The notes beneath the pieces are model-generated. The model worked only from the letters and a program-made list of their open reading frames with translations, was not told the DNA's origin and did not search any database. Positions 51,681 to 63,421 of a stretch of DNA of 64,000 bases are shown here, piece by piece. How positions within the stretch are numbered: position 1 is the stretch's first letter; every line of letters starts with the position of its first letter. The stretch spans positions 67,537,510 through 67,601,509 of the forward strand of contig NC_037093.1 in NCBI RefSeq assembly GCF_002994745.2, read 5' to 3'. Both the position numbers and the translations under genes were made by a program. The DNA comes from Rosa chinensis. Taxonomy: Eukaryota; Streptophyta; Magnoliopsida; Rosales; Rosaceae.

Positions 51681-53336
51681 GAAGGTTTGTAACAGGAAGA
51701 TTTTTTTTTTTTTGAACATCCCGACTTTCTCTCCCCTCTCTCTCTCGCTCTGCTAGGGTTAGGGTTTGGAGTTTTTGAAAGTTGTACGGCGTCCCACTTC
51801 ATGGCAGCAGCTATTGCTTCCATGACAGCCAGGCTAGCGACCAAGTTGTCGCTCAGAGAGGGTGAGGAACCGGTTGACCTGGGAAACCTTAGGATTCCGG
51901 GGAAGGAATTTCTCGCTCGCCGTTTCTACTTGGTGGGGAAACTCAACACTTGTAGGGCGGTGGTTTTGGATTCTTTGAGGAGCGCGGTGCGTTCAATGTG
52001 GAGATTGACGGGGATTGTGGAGGTTCAATCACGCGGGGATCGTTTTCTGTTTACGTTCACTCTTGAACGTGATGTCGCCCGGGTGAAGAAGGGAGGCCCT
52101 TGGAGTTTTCAACGGGCTATGCTTTTGTTGAATGACTACGATGGCTTTTCAGTGATTGATGCGGTGAAGCTTGATTTCGTTTGGATCTGGGTTGGGATCC
52201 ATGGCCTTCCACCGGGTATCTTGACGGAACCCACTGTCCGGCTGGTGGGAGGAACGATCGGTGAGGTTTTGGAGGTTGATCAACCGGCTATCTGACGTGG
52301 TGATGCTCGGGTTCGGATTACTTTGGCCATCAATGATCCAGTGCGTTTGGATCGTCGTGTTAGGGTTTCGCCCACTGATGTTCTCACTTTGAGGTTTCAG
52401 TATGAGAGGCTATTGGGAAGGTGCAGATTGTGTACCTTCTTGAACCACGGAGGACAGAGGTGTTCAAGGGAGGAGGTGGAGGCGACTGACTCTGTGGTGG
52501 ACGATGGTTCGCAGCAAGTTCCAAGGCTGGCTATTCCAGGGCTCGTGTTTAGGGCTAATACCCAGCCACCTTTTTCCTTGCCTTCGAATTTCAAGGTCCC
52601 AACTCTGTTGAAGAAGAAACCAGTGCAGATTCGTCCTCTCCCGGAGGTGGAATCTTCGCCTGGGTCTGAAGATACCTCTGTTCTTGACCCTGTGGTTGGG
52701 ATGCGTCGCCCTAGGGAAGAGGAGAATGAGGATGGTGGAAAACGAGCTAAACATAGCTTAGCATTGGTTCCAGGCATTCTGCAACCGGAGAACCTCGGGC
52801 TGGAATTCTCATCTGAGGGTTTGGTGGAGGTGAAGGTAACGTCGCCTCCCAAAGTGTACAAGAAGAAGGGCAGGCCTCGAGGACATAGAAATAAGGTCAA
52901 GAAGGTGATGTCTGTGAGTGAGGGTTCGGGGTCCATGGTCTCTCCTGAGGATGGCATTGGTAATGCTCCTGGACTTGAGGGAGCGACAACTCCCCCAGAT
53001 TCCCGGGCTGTTTAGGAGAGGATTCCCATGCCTACTAGGTGTGATATTGCTTGTTTGTTTTGGGCGACGTACACCAGAAGGGTCTTAGGCGTCAACTGAC
53101 TCAAGGAGGTGTCACACTTTCGGTAGTTGTAGGGTTATTACTTTTTAGTTTCTTATGCTTTTGCTGGTAGTTTTTTTCTTTGGTTTTGAACTTTGTTTTC
53201 TGGATTTCCTTTTGGTTTTTTGAGTTCTTGATGAGCTTGCATTGTAATATGAAGGGTGCTTGTACCCCTCATGCTTGACCGAGTGAGGTAGTTATGATTT
53301 TCATCAATGGATTAGTCTTCCGTTGCCCTAAAAAAA
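51681..53336 (+). mobile_element. ORF1-only LINE-like retroposon (copy B), nested in the CACTA element
   Basis: The unit is flanked by the perfect 18-bp direct repeat aaatactctttaacaagt (51663-51680 and 53337-53354) and ends in a run of A just before the right copy. It contains only a DUF4283/zinc-knuckle reading frame with no reverse transcriptase, like copy A at 47190-48927. It inserted after the CACTA element had assembled, because it splits that element's interior. Confidence 0.87.
51801..53015 (+). pseudogene. DUF4283 / zinc-knuckle / AT-hook protein of retroposon copy B, one stop codon
   Basis: From the ATG at 51801 the frame is open for 404 codons apart from a single TGA at 52293-52295. 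DUF4283 spans about residues 20-160 (GKLNTCRAVVLDSLRSAVRS, KKGGPWSFQRAMLLLNDYDG, WVGIHGLPPG). After the stop the zinc-knuckle-like CRLCTFLNHGGQRC (about 210-225) follows FQYERLLGR. The C-terminus has VYKKKGRPRGHRNKVKK, a basic AT-hook-like block. Such proteins are ORF1-type nucleic-acid binders of plant LINEs. The lone stop suggests recent decay. Confidence 0.8.
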
Positions 53337-53899
53337 AAATACTCTTTAACAAGTCCACTACAAATTCTCAGAAGAAAATAACTTCAAATTATTAACAGAA
53401 AATTACAGTTTTACAGAAACAGGTCGCTGGGTCTGGAAATTGTAGTTTCTGAAATAATTTATACAAGTGTTAGTCCAATTTGATAAGTACATCCAAACTC
53501 ATATATAGTTTAAGGTCAGATCTGAAAAAAGAAAACAACAATGAAATTCACACAGAAACCATAAAAGGTAAATGCAGATATATAACTAAATTAACAACGA
53601 AAATAAATAGAAAGTAACTAATCCTCTGTAATCTATTCTATAACAACTACTTGCAGGTAACTTTCAATACATATAAACCGAAACTTGTGACATGTTATGT
53701 TTTGACCTTGTTCCACATACCTGTAGTGCACTCCGAAGCCCCGGGAGGCTATAAGGACAATGAATCAGAGCAAAATGCACCTCCACTCGACTCATGGGTC
53801 AAGACTAATGTCGAAAGCATTCGACAAGCACAAAACACTGATCCACCCTATATTGGAAGTTATATATACAAGAAAACAAAGCATCAACATAAATCAGCA

Positions 53900-54110
53900 G
53901 CACCCATGAATAAATAACAATCTACATCATTGATCTGATTATTACAATATAAACTAGTATAAGAAGCTTAGAAAACTTGAAATGCAATGCTAGAAATACC
54001 TTGGAAACATGGCCTGATGCTAAACCAGAACCAAATGAACGTACGATTCTTCTGGAAATGAACAAAGCCATACTCCACAACAACCTAGAATCAGTTAACC
54101 AGATTACAGA
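53900..54110 (-). other. Short basic N-terminus-like frame inside the CACTA element
   Basis: A minus-strand frame starting MALFISRRIVRSFGSGLASG resembles a mitochondrial presequence (Arg-rich, Ser-rich, no acids) and runs into a possible splice donor (ccaag/gtatttc). It may be a further captured first exon, but I cannot name the source gene. Confidence 0.3.
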
Positions 54111-54193
54111 GGATTTAACATGAACACAGAACAATGCATAAGAAAAAAAAAAGATCAGAATTCATAAAGCTATAATCTTTGAACCAAAACTTA

Positions 54194-54379
54194 CAGTGGC
54201 TAAACCAAACTAACCACAGGCCTGCAAGAAACAAACCCCCAAATCAGATTACATAACCAAAAAAAGAAAAAGAAAAAGAAAAAAGGTTTTGGTAAAGTGG
54301 GTAATAGCAGTTGATACCCAGCAAGAACATCGAAGTTTTTAAAGAGAACTTTGAGGAAACTTCCAGCACCAGATCCCAT
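54194..54379 (-). pseudogene. Captured first two exons of an HVA22-like gene
   Basis: Exon 1 (54318-54379, minus) starts with ATG and reads MGSGAGSFLKVLFKNFDVLA and a split G. After an intron of about 96 bases, exon 2 (from 54221 down) reads PVVSLV-stop-PL. HVA22 proteins (TB2/DP1/REEP relatives, ER-shaping and ABA-induced) begin MGSGAGSFLKVLAKNFDVLAG and continue PVVSLVYPLYAS, so the match is close. The tyrosine codon has become TAG and the sequence is cut soon after. The intron shows that genomic DNA was captured. Confidence 0.82.
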
Positions 54380-54442
54380 CTCCGGTTTTTGAATGTCGGT
54401 AACTGAGAACTGAAACTGAAGGTTCTTTGCCTTCTTTTAGTC

Positions 54443-54579
<137 letters not shown>

Positions 54580-54784
54580 TAGCGGGAGTGAGCGGAAGAG
54601 AGGGAAGTGCTGGTGGCTGTGGAAAGAGAGTGGGAGAGGACGGAGGAGAGGGCTAGGGTTCGGGGAATAAGAGGAGAGAAAGTGAGTTGGAAAAATATTA
54701 AGTGTGGGGAATGAAAATTTTGTTCCCCGCGTTCCCGAAAAGTTTTAACTTAGTATTTCCGCGTTTTTGAAAATTTTAAAATGA

Positions 54785-54920
54785 AAATATAGACATCGGT
54801 CAACATTAAAAATCGATGTCAGTAATATGCATAGAAATCAGTATTTGAGGAATCGATGTTAATGACATTTTTTTACATCGCGTGAATTCCTCACCGATGT
54901 AATTGTCGTGATGTCTAAGG
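54785..54920. repeat. Right subterminal repeats of the CACTA element
   Basis: The motifs gacatcgg, atcgatgt, acatcg and cgatgt recur here, matching the left subterminal set. Confidence 0.8.
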
Positions 54921-54940
54921 CCAAAATTCTAGTAGTGTCG

Positions 54941-57060
54941 GTAATTGTTTAGATTTTGTTTTCCTTTTCTAGTTACCAAACCCAAACCAATTCTTTCATT
55001 ACTTCTCGGTTTTTCAGTTTATGAAAATCTGTTGTCAAACAATAAAAATAAAACAATGAATTGTAATCATCGGGTTTTGTGCACGGGACAAAGTCGCACA
55101 ACTCGTGCCTTCATTAGAGCATAGCAAATAACAAAGCAAACCCATTAATCAACATATATAGACCAAAATGATAGAAAAACTAAGATTTCAATACAAAATA
55201 CAGAAATCTGATATATAACTTTGCATATTCATTCACAATGGTTCAAATTCTAAAACCCTAGTATGAACTGAGATGATATACAGATGTATGGTGCTTGATC
55301 TATGAGTACATATCATGATTGAGTTTGTGGTGTGATTTACAACAGCACACAGGACATTTGTCCATGGTGTACTTAGAGGATCCCTTTTTAGGCTCGGTGT
55401 GTTCTGCTTTATGTTCAGACTTGCTTTGCAGCACCGGACGGTGTCTTGATAAGGTTGTGAGGACACTTGATGGCAGGTGTTGTTGGTGACTGGAAAGATG
55501 CCAAGTCATTCTTGTTTTGTTCTAGGTCACTGCATTTGTGGTAGGATTGTTTTGGTGTTTCAATTCTGAGTTAGGATTGAAACTGCATTGCAATACTCCT
55601 CTTGTTTGTTGGCTTCTGATAGGATTATTTGTTGTTGTGTTCCACTCATATATTAGGATTGGAATTACACTTCGCTCCTCTATCATTAACAGAAAATTGT
55701 ATATAGCATGAGGTGGATCACATCTTCAACATCGATATGGAAGCCACTGCCATGAAAGCTCAATGCCAATGGCCTACTTGTTGTTGATGCTCAGGGGATA
55801 AGATAGAGGTACAATTAACCATCGCATCATTCACAGTCCACAAAACCAGCATAACCTGTTGTTGATGCTCAGGGGATAAGATAGAGGTACAATTAACCAT
55901 CGCATCATTCACAGTCCACTAAATCGATTAAAGCAGATGATGATGATGATGTATGTTGCTGTGGCAAAGCAGCGAAGCAAGCACATGAAGAGCTTCCTTG
56001 TAGACACCAAGTACTGATCAGAAAAAAGAAAAGAGAGTTCAGTTTCATTTTATGATGATGTACTCTACGTACAGCTAATATTATTAATGGTTGCCAAGCT
56101 AGCAGAATAAGGTACTTGCTACCAGCTTCAGTGGGAACACAGGCTCTGGATATAACCCTACAATCCACGACAAACTCAGGCTTAGGTGTCGCATACAGAT
56201 TAGAGTTCAAGAATATACTAGCTACATTTCTTTGTTTTGCTTAGTATGTCATATTTTTCAACCTTGTCCTAGACATACTAAGCGGATCTGGGAATACGCA
56301 TTACTTGACCGGTGAGCCAAAATTTCAACCTTGTTGTCCTAGTTGAACGTCGATTTTCCGGTGCAGGACAGGTGAATGTTAGAAAAACAAGTTCTTGGTC
56401 CTTTTAACTCATTTAGGTAGGGCATGACTTGTCCCCGTGAAAGATTAAGACGAGGCACGCATGGGCCGGCCGGCATACATAATCCGAGGTTGCGTCCATG
56501 ACTGAACATATCCTTGACTTGAGTTAGCGCAGGCATGCATTCACGGACCAAGTTTATCAATTGTCATCTTCCAAATGAAAGAGGGATGATCGATCAGATA
56601 TTAACGTGAATCTATGGCTGGCTGCAGCCTGGCCATATATGGCATTTTTTCCAAGACCTAGGCACCTAGCTAAGTACTCTAGCTACAACTCCGAGCTAGG
56701 TTTGAGTTATTTGAGTATGTACGTACTACTACTGCGTGCTTATTAGAGTTAGAAATAAGAGCCTCATGCAGATGATTTTCAACCATGGAAGTTGCACGGT
56801 TCAGTATTGGTACTCGGAGGTCAAAAGCTTATGTACTTCAAATCTTCATTTACCGGAGAAGCCTAGCTAGCTAGCTAGCTAGCTGGTACTGTATAGTTTG
56901 TCTCTGGCTAGCTTTCTGCCGAGAAACCAACAGTATATTGCAATTAATGGTTGCTGTAGACCGTTAGATATTTACACTATATACTGTCAAGTACTGCAAA
57001 GCTCCAACAACACTTCTGTAAAGAGTGCGATTAGAGAGAGGTGTACCTTCATTCTTGAGA
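54941..57060. other. Gene-poor stretch with small duplications
   Basis: No gene was recognised. A minus-strand frame at 55300-55509 ends in a Cys/His cluster (DKCPVCCCKSHHKLNHD) and could be a small gene or a relic, but I cannot assign it. Block 56430-56530 has a diverged twin at about 58825-58930. Confidence 0.4.
55780..55919 (+). repeat. Tandem duplication of a 62-bp unit (period 78 bp)
   Basis: The block from ttgttgatgctcaggggata through cattcacagtcca is present at 55780-55841 and again at 55858-55919, apparently without differences. Sixteen unrelated bases lie between the copies. Confidence 0.92.
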
Positions 57061-57397
57061 AGCTGAGTATGAGGAAGACAAGGTGAATTGCATTCTCTAC
57101 AGGTTTCAAGACCAGCTTTAGCAATCAATTCTTTTGCATATTTTCTTGTGACAGGAACAAGCCATTCTTCTTGTACTGGACCTCAATTCCAAGAAAATAA
57201 GATAGAGGTCCAAGATCCTTCATATCAAACACAGCATCTTTATCTGAACCAGTTATAATAATGTCATCCACATATAAGAGCAAGGCCACAATTCCATGAC
57301 TAGTAGCTTTTACAAATAGACTAGGATCTGAATGACCTCTAATGTATCCAAAGTTGACCAGGAAATTAGTATGCTTGTTTATGCTTAACATATACAA
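57060..57397 (-). pseudogene. Copia reverse transcriptase fragment
   Basis: The minus-strand frame contains LLLYVDDIIITGSDKD, the RT active-site block, followed by DMKDLGPLSYFLGIEVQ and GLFLSQE. A stretch is deleted between the two, because the usual residues after SDKD and before FDMKDLG are missing. The fragment has no LTRs, is cut at both ends and is non-functional. Confidence 0.82.
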
Positions 57398-60300
57398 GTA
57401 CTCGATGAAATCGATCTAGCTCATTAGACATTGGAATTTGTGTTATTTTTTTTGACTTAGAACTTCTGTATATACTCATTATAACTCTATACATTCTTCT
57501 AAATATATTCATATCCATTTATTTATTTATTTAATGAATCTATACTTAAATAACTTCGCACCTTCATATATATTTTTATTATAAAAAAAAGACTTCGCAC
57601 CTTCATAGACACATAAGGAATTCAATCGACCGGACGTAATTGTCTACGTACGCTTATCCCTCCTTGAAGCGCCAATAGGGATACCGTTTCTACTTATGAT
57701 AATTACCAGTCATTTTATGAGTTGGAGATCGACCACTGATCAACCGATTAACAAGAGTACTTGTTATGAAACCAAAATGGGAATTGCAAAGAGTACATGT
57801 AATCTATACGACAGCTGCTACCTACATACAGCATACTAGTGCCTTATTATTTATTCATTTTTGTGTGTGTTGGGGAGAACAACCACGTACCGCCATCACA
57901 ACCACGTCCACCACCACGATTACACTAGCTTTCGAATCCCTTCAACTTACCGGTAAGCACAACCACCACTATCATAACTAAACCAGCTTTTAAACCCCTT
58001 CAACTTAGTTGCTAGTTGTCACTGAATATGTACTCGGTTCCTCTCGACTTATGGCATATATACAACGTCAGAGTGGGCTGGGGTGGTAACGTCATTCGAT
58101 CCACTCGTCCCGATCAATGTATTGTGGTTTCCATATGTCACTCATCCGGACCACATCATCCCCCCCCTCCCCAATTATTGTTACCACATTTTCTCTTACG
58201 CACGCGCGATAATAGCATCATGCTATATTTGATCGTCAAAGAAAAGCGATTTGCACTACGTACATTTCTTAAATTTATGTTCCTCACATAGAACAATCGT
58301 TAAGGAAGTTCTCTCTGATTTTCAATATTTTCGGACATGACTCACATGAGAGTTTGGAGATTAGGAAGGCAAAAATAATAAAAAACAAAAACAGAAACTT
58401 TCTTGGTTTTAATTTCCATGCAGACAAAATTGTTCATTATCTTTTAGAGTTTTAGGATAATGTGTTATGAAAAGTTGTCAAGGATAAGTACATTCTTCTA
58501 AGGAGCTGGCAGTTAATCGGATAAATCCCATATCCCATGATCTACAAACTTAGACTTAGGTGTCGCTTGCAAGCTGTGATGACTTCAATAAGGTATTATA
58601 TGATAGATTGATTATTGATAGATATGTTTGTTTAGCTAGGGTTTTGTCATCATCATGTGTTATCAGTTATCACATATATAGTTCGTATACTTCACGACAT
58701 TTGCTAAAATGGGGAAGATGCAGAAGAGATAAGCCGAAGAGTACAGAAGTTGCCCCAACATTTTTGTACCCAAAAAAAAAAGAGGAGAGGCCATACATAA
58801 ACTTGTTCTTCTTCTATTTAGGGCAGGACAGTTCCTCGTGAAAGTTTTAGGAGAACAAGAATGGGCCGGCCAGCTTAAATAATTGGAGCTTGCGTCCATG
58901 ACTGAATATCGTTGACCACTTGAGATTACAGACCAAGTTAGAACTCAGTGTATTGCCAGACTCTATGTCCTTCGAAGCTTATTCACCAGACAATTAAGAG
59001 CCTATAGCAGTAGAACGTTTGTTAATTTACAGGACAGGTCCCACGCCCTATATCCGTCAAGTTGAAACTACTCTTCATTATTCACCAGACTACGATAAAG
59101 AAATATGAAGTTCACATCATAAACTAATAGGCAATAGATGAAGTGACCTAAATTCTTATAAACTCATAGATAAAATCCACATTTTCCCATGTGAAACCCA
59201 TACTCCCTAACTCTCAACAACAGACACATTACTAGCAGTACTACTATTTACTATGTACTTATTCTGGATCACTGTCAAAGATTTACAGCTCATAGAATTC
59301 ATATTGATCTATCTTGTTTGCGGTTTGTTTTGACTTTTTGACTTCGACCTCCTTGCATAAGCATCTCATCATTGATATATATACTTCGAAAAATAAGTCA
59401 CATCTACTATGTAGTCTGAAAGCTCCATGCCAATATTTCCGATCTAAATTAGAAAGGATTGCGATCTAAATTAGAAAGGCTTAACTTCCTATAAACTTAA
59501 ACCACGTGTGGCTCAATGCAATTTACAACGAGCGAAGAATTAGCCAAGAGACATAAATTATATACTGAAACGCAAATTAAATCCAATGTCATCATCTCTC
59601 GATCAGTTGCTGATTCAAGAAGTGTTTTAGGAGAAGAAAGAAAGAGAGAGAAGAAAAACCCTAAATGAGAGCTAGTATGTATTATTACCCAACTACTGGT
59701 AGATATTTAGAGTATGCCTGCCTTCTTGGTTGTCAGAAAGCATATATTGGGGTCTTTTCCAGTTGCCTTAAAGTCATTCAACCAGGGTGAGTACCTCATC
59801 CTGATCAATCGTGGTTTCCACATGGCACTACACTGGGTGTGCTCCCACAAGACCTAACATCATCATCTCGTGCGTACTAATATTTTCTTTTCTGGTTTCG
59901 ATGCGTACGCTCGCATTATGAACTCAACTGACTGAAGTCGCAGAAAAGTTATTATAACTTCGGCTAGATTTAATCTTGCATTTTATAGAGGCTCGAATTG
60001 ACGGATTCAAAAGAAGAATCACCTCATGGAGATGATGGCACAAAAATAGTACTGTCATACATGGAGCTTTTAAAGAGATACACATTACGAAAATGTTAAG
60101 ATCGATACTATTAGTTTTAGAAAATTTTCCCAAATTATATTTGGGGAAAGTACTTACCACCAAGGCTCACCAAATTTTTTACCTAGTCCAATCCCAACTT
60201 TATTTCCTAAATAACTTTTTGGTGAAAGACAGTGAAGGTAACAATTTCCAAAACACATCAACAACTCACTAGAAAACAAGTTACCATTTGGTCATTTGGT

Positions 60301-62428
60301 GTGCTAACTGCAAAGGGAGAGAGACTTTGACTCGAAGCAAAAACCTAGCGCTAGCCCACTTCAAAATCAAATGAAAAGATTGAATCATAATTAATTAAAC
60401 CATTAGCCCTATTAAGCAGAAAAAATGAGTTTTGGCATATTACAAAACCGCGTTAACTCATGATGTAACTCATTTTCAGGCAGCTCATCATGATGGTTAC
60501 CATTGCCAAAATAATATATAATATAGCCTAGCATGACTTCCTTTGCATGAATAATTGAATATTAAAATCACCCCTTTGAAGTTCTAGATAAATTATTTTT
60601 CTAAGACAGAACATAAATACATCCGTGGAAGTTAATTAATTAATTGCAGTTTGATCAAAGCCAAAGAATCAAGAAGAAATCTTTGCCATCGAGCTGTACC
60701 TCACTCTATAACGCGTGTGATTATGTTAAACAAGACAAGGATTCTGCAATGGGCGGAAAATACTCCACACCAACTCCTTTCCGTCACTGCCTTAATCCTA
60801 ATTATGCATTTTGGTTGTATATTAATCGGGCACGTGTAGTTGGATTCTTTTCGATCGTTATCTGGTTTAGGTTCCCAGAAACTCATATCAAATGCTGAAG
60901 CAATTTTAAACTCGGGACTGATCGAAGACCCAAAACCAAAATACAGTAAAAGTAAAGAAAGTGAAAAACACTGATGGGAGACGGTGAGAAAATGGTCGAC
61001 AGGAAATGAGGGTTTGAAGGGACCCCAGATCAGTTGGATTTTCTCTACCTTTCTGCACTGCTTTTGCTCAACCTCAATAGGAGCATTACAAAGATACCTA
61101 TGGACCCCCAGGGTCTGGCTTGGGATCGAACACGTGGCGCAAGCGGCCATTATCAGAAACTTTCTTCCTAATAGGGTTGGTGGCCATGGACCACCCTGAA
61201 GCTCTGGATAGATAAGAATGTGTACTAGCTTGCTGGTTAGGTCGAGATTACTCAAATCATGGAGCTCTTTCGACTAATAAAAACATAGCCGAGTGAATTC
61301 ACAAAAGTCTCTGATGTACTCCAAATGGGTTGCTTGATTTGAGGTTACTCTGCTTATATTGCCAGAGCTCCTGGTTTCCAGGCCATGATTGACTACTAGG
61401 TACCGCTCGGACACATAAAAAAAAAAAAAAAATACAAATATCACAATTTGGATGAAATATTTTATAATTCAATCATCGAAACAGTTTATTTTATTGCATC
61501 ATCATTGGTTAATACACAAAAAAAAAATTAACTAGTGATCATTTGGACATTTCAGTCAGGCATATGAAAACAAGTTAAATATCTTAAAAAAAAATGAAAA
61601 AACAGAAAAGAAAAGAAGAAGTTAAATACAGAGTTGATTCATATATAGGGTTTTAAATATTTGGTTATATAGGAAGAAGTTATTTTGGTCTGTCTAGCTA
61701 GTTAATTATCTAGCTACATGTACGTAAGATGTTGCTAGATAGTTAATTTGAACTGCATGCATGCATATGATAGAGTACGTTATGTTCTTTTATGAATGTA
61801 GTTTTGATTAATTATCGATCCAAATCCCAATTATTTAACCTGATCTGAAAGTTGATAATCAAAAGACATTCGTACTTTAAACAGTTAGACCACAAGTTTA
61901 TGACGTTGTCTTGTCGGTGCATCCATGGAAACATTAAGGGACTTTTCTCATACCTTCAACATACCATCATCCTATCCATTACAAACAACTAAAATTGTAT
62001 TAAAATGTTAATTACTGGTTAGATCGATTCTAATGTCATAAAAATATATCTCAAAATAATGCTGCTAATTATTTTTGATAGATTATTTCAATATTTACAC
62101 CAACAACACCTCATCATCAGTTGGCGAACTAATATAGACATCGCATTTAAAACTAATTAACAATGAATGAAGATGTCTAACCCTTATAAACTAATTTGCA
62201 GATTTTATATATTTATTTACAGTTTTATTCCATCTAAGTGAGTATTATTAGCTCAATAGTTGAATAAGCAAAGGGCAAAATTGGAGGTTAAAAAATTTAA
62301 CCAATTTGAGGACTATTTTCTTATATAATATTTTATTATATATTAATGAACCCTAAAACCCTAGATAACGACAAATTAAGAATGTATAATACCTCCCATA
62401 GCTATGTCTATATCTCGGAAGCAACACT
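57398..62428. other. Gene-poor upstream region of the ACC synthase gene
   Basis: No convincing gene on either strand. Diverged repeats occur: atgggccggcc plus ttgcgtccatgactgaa at 56463 and 58861, a twin of 58095-58140 at about 59775-59830 (gatcaat and gtggtttcca shared), and an 18-bp tandem (gatctaaattagaaagg) at 59443-59480. The longest frame, minus 60701-61255, shows no known domain. Confidence 0.45.
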
Positions 62429-62437
62429 TCAGTTGTA

Positions 62438-62861
62438 GGGAAAAAAATACAAACAGTACCCAACCTATGGCCGACTCCGAATTTCTGTACCCAAGTTTTC
62501 AAAACTATCACAATGGTACCTAGATTATCTAACACGACCTAACATTCATACATGCCGTCCACTTCGCTGTTAACGGTGTTAACTTTGCAAGGGTAATTAT
62601 GTCATTCCACTGTTCATCTCTCTTCTCCTTCACACCATGGGTACTGTTCTTTTTTTTTTTTTTTTCCTTTCCCCCTCTCCTCCTGTAAGTAGAAGGACAG
62701 ATTTACCCTTGCAAAGTTAACACCGTTAACGGCTAAGTGGACGGCATGTATAAATGTTAGGTCGTGTCAGATAATCTGGGTACCATTGTGATAATTTTTG
62801 AAGTTGAGGTACGAAAGTTATTAGTGGCCTCTAATTCAGGTACTGTTTGTCAGTTTTTCCC
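62438..62861. mobile_element. Foldback MITE of the MULE type
   Basis: The 424-bp element has very long inverted repeats (about 165 bp each arm) around a poly-T centre near 62650-62665. Shared blocks on the two arms include aacggtgttaactttgcaag, cacaatggtacc and acacgacctaacat. It is flanked by the perfect 9-bp duplication TCAGTTGTA (62429-62437 and 62862-62870), and the ends start ggga. It has no coding capacity. Confidence 0.92.
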
Positions 62862-62870
62862 TCAGTTGTA

Positions 62871-63421
62871 TATGCTAGTTGTACATACAACGACGCATGC
62901 ATAAAGCAACACATAATTAAGTGATTTATGAATTATATATAGGAACTGAGGAAGTATCCTGATACTAGCTATTTAGTTAGATGTAGGGCACGTACGTTCG
63001 TGCAAATTAAACTATAATAACAATGACGAAATCTTGAAAGGCAACTAGTACTTAATAATAAAATAAACGAAGATAAACTAGGAAAATTAGTGCAAATACG
63101 CAGTGCTTAGTTATACGTACGACTAGAATAAAAAAAAAGACTTGGATGAGGTCCAACTCATATGTGTTTGTTTCAGCCAAGTCAAACGAAACCGAGAGCA
63201 CCGTCAATTAACTATTCACAATGTCGGAGTGTTGTTGCTCCCTCCCTAGGCCCACCTTGAAGCAGCTGCAGCACCTATATATATCCATGCAGCCTTACCT
63301 ACATTTTCCACAAACCAAACTGAGCTACTTGCGACCTTCTCTAGCTACATCTAGCTCTCTTTGCTCCTCTCTCCATCTCTTTCAGAACTGAAAAGCTCTT
63401 GATCTGTTTAGTTGCTAGAAA
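62871..63421 (+). promoter_or_regulatory. ACC synthase promoter and 5' leader
   Basis: A TATA box tatatata lies at 63276-63283 in cacctatatatatccatgc, about 140 bases upstream of the ATG. The leader is CT-rich (ctagctctctttgctcctct). The MITE ends about 415 bases upstream of the TATA box. Confidence 0.6.

Noticed and set aside
53651..53917. 88-residue plus-strand frame in the CACTA element (NAPPLDSWVKTNVESIRQAQ)
   Set aside because: The composition is protein-like and it could be part of another captured gene, but I could not tie it to a family or to splice sites. It is left unannotated as a gene.
55300..55509. Cys/His-rich small minus-strand frame
   Set aside because: The CPVCCC cluster is suggestive, but there is no known family, no paired zinc site and no transcript evidence.
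60701..61255. 184-residue minus-strand frame
   Set aside because: No domain, no sensible signal and no family resemblance. A competing plus-strand frame overlaps it.
62353..62535. 60-residue minus-strand frame upstream of ACS
   Set aside because: It is mostly within the left arm of the foldback MITE and has no coding features.
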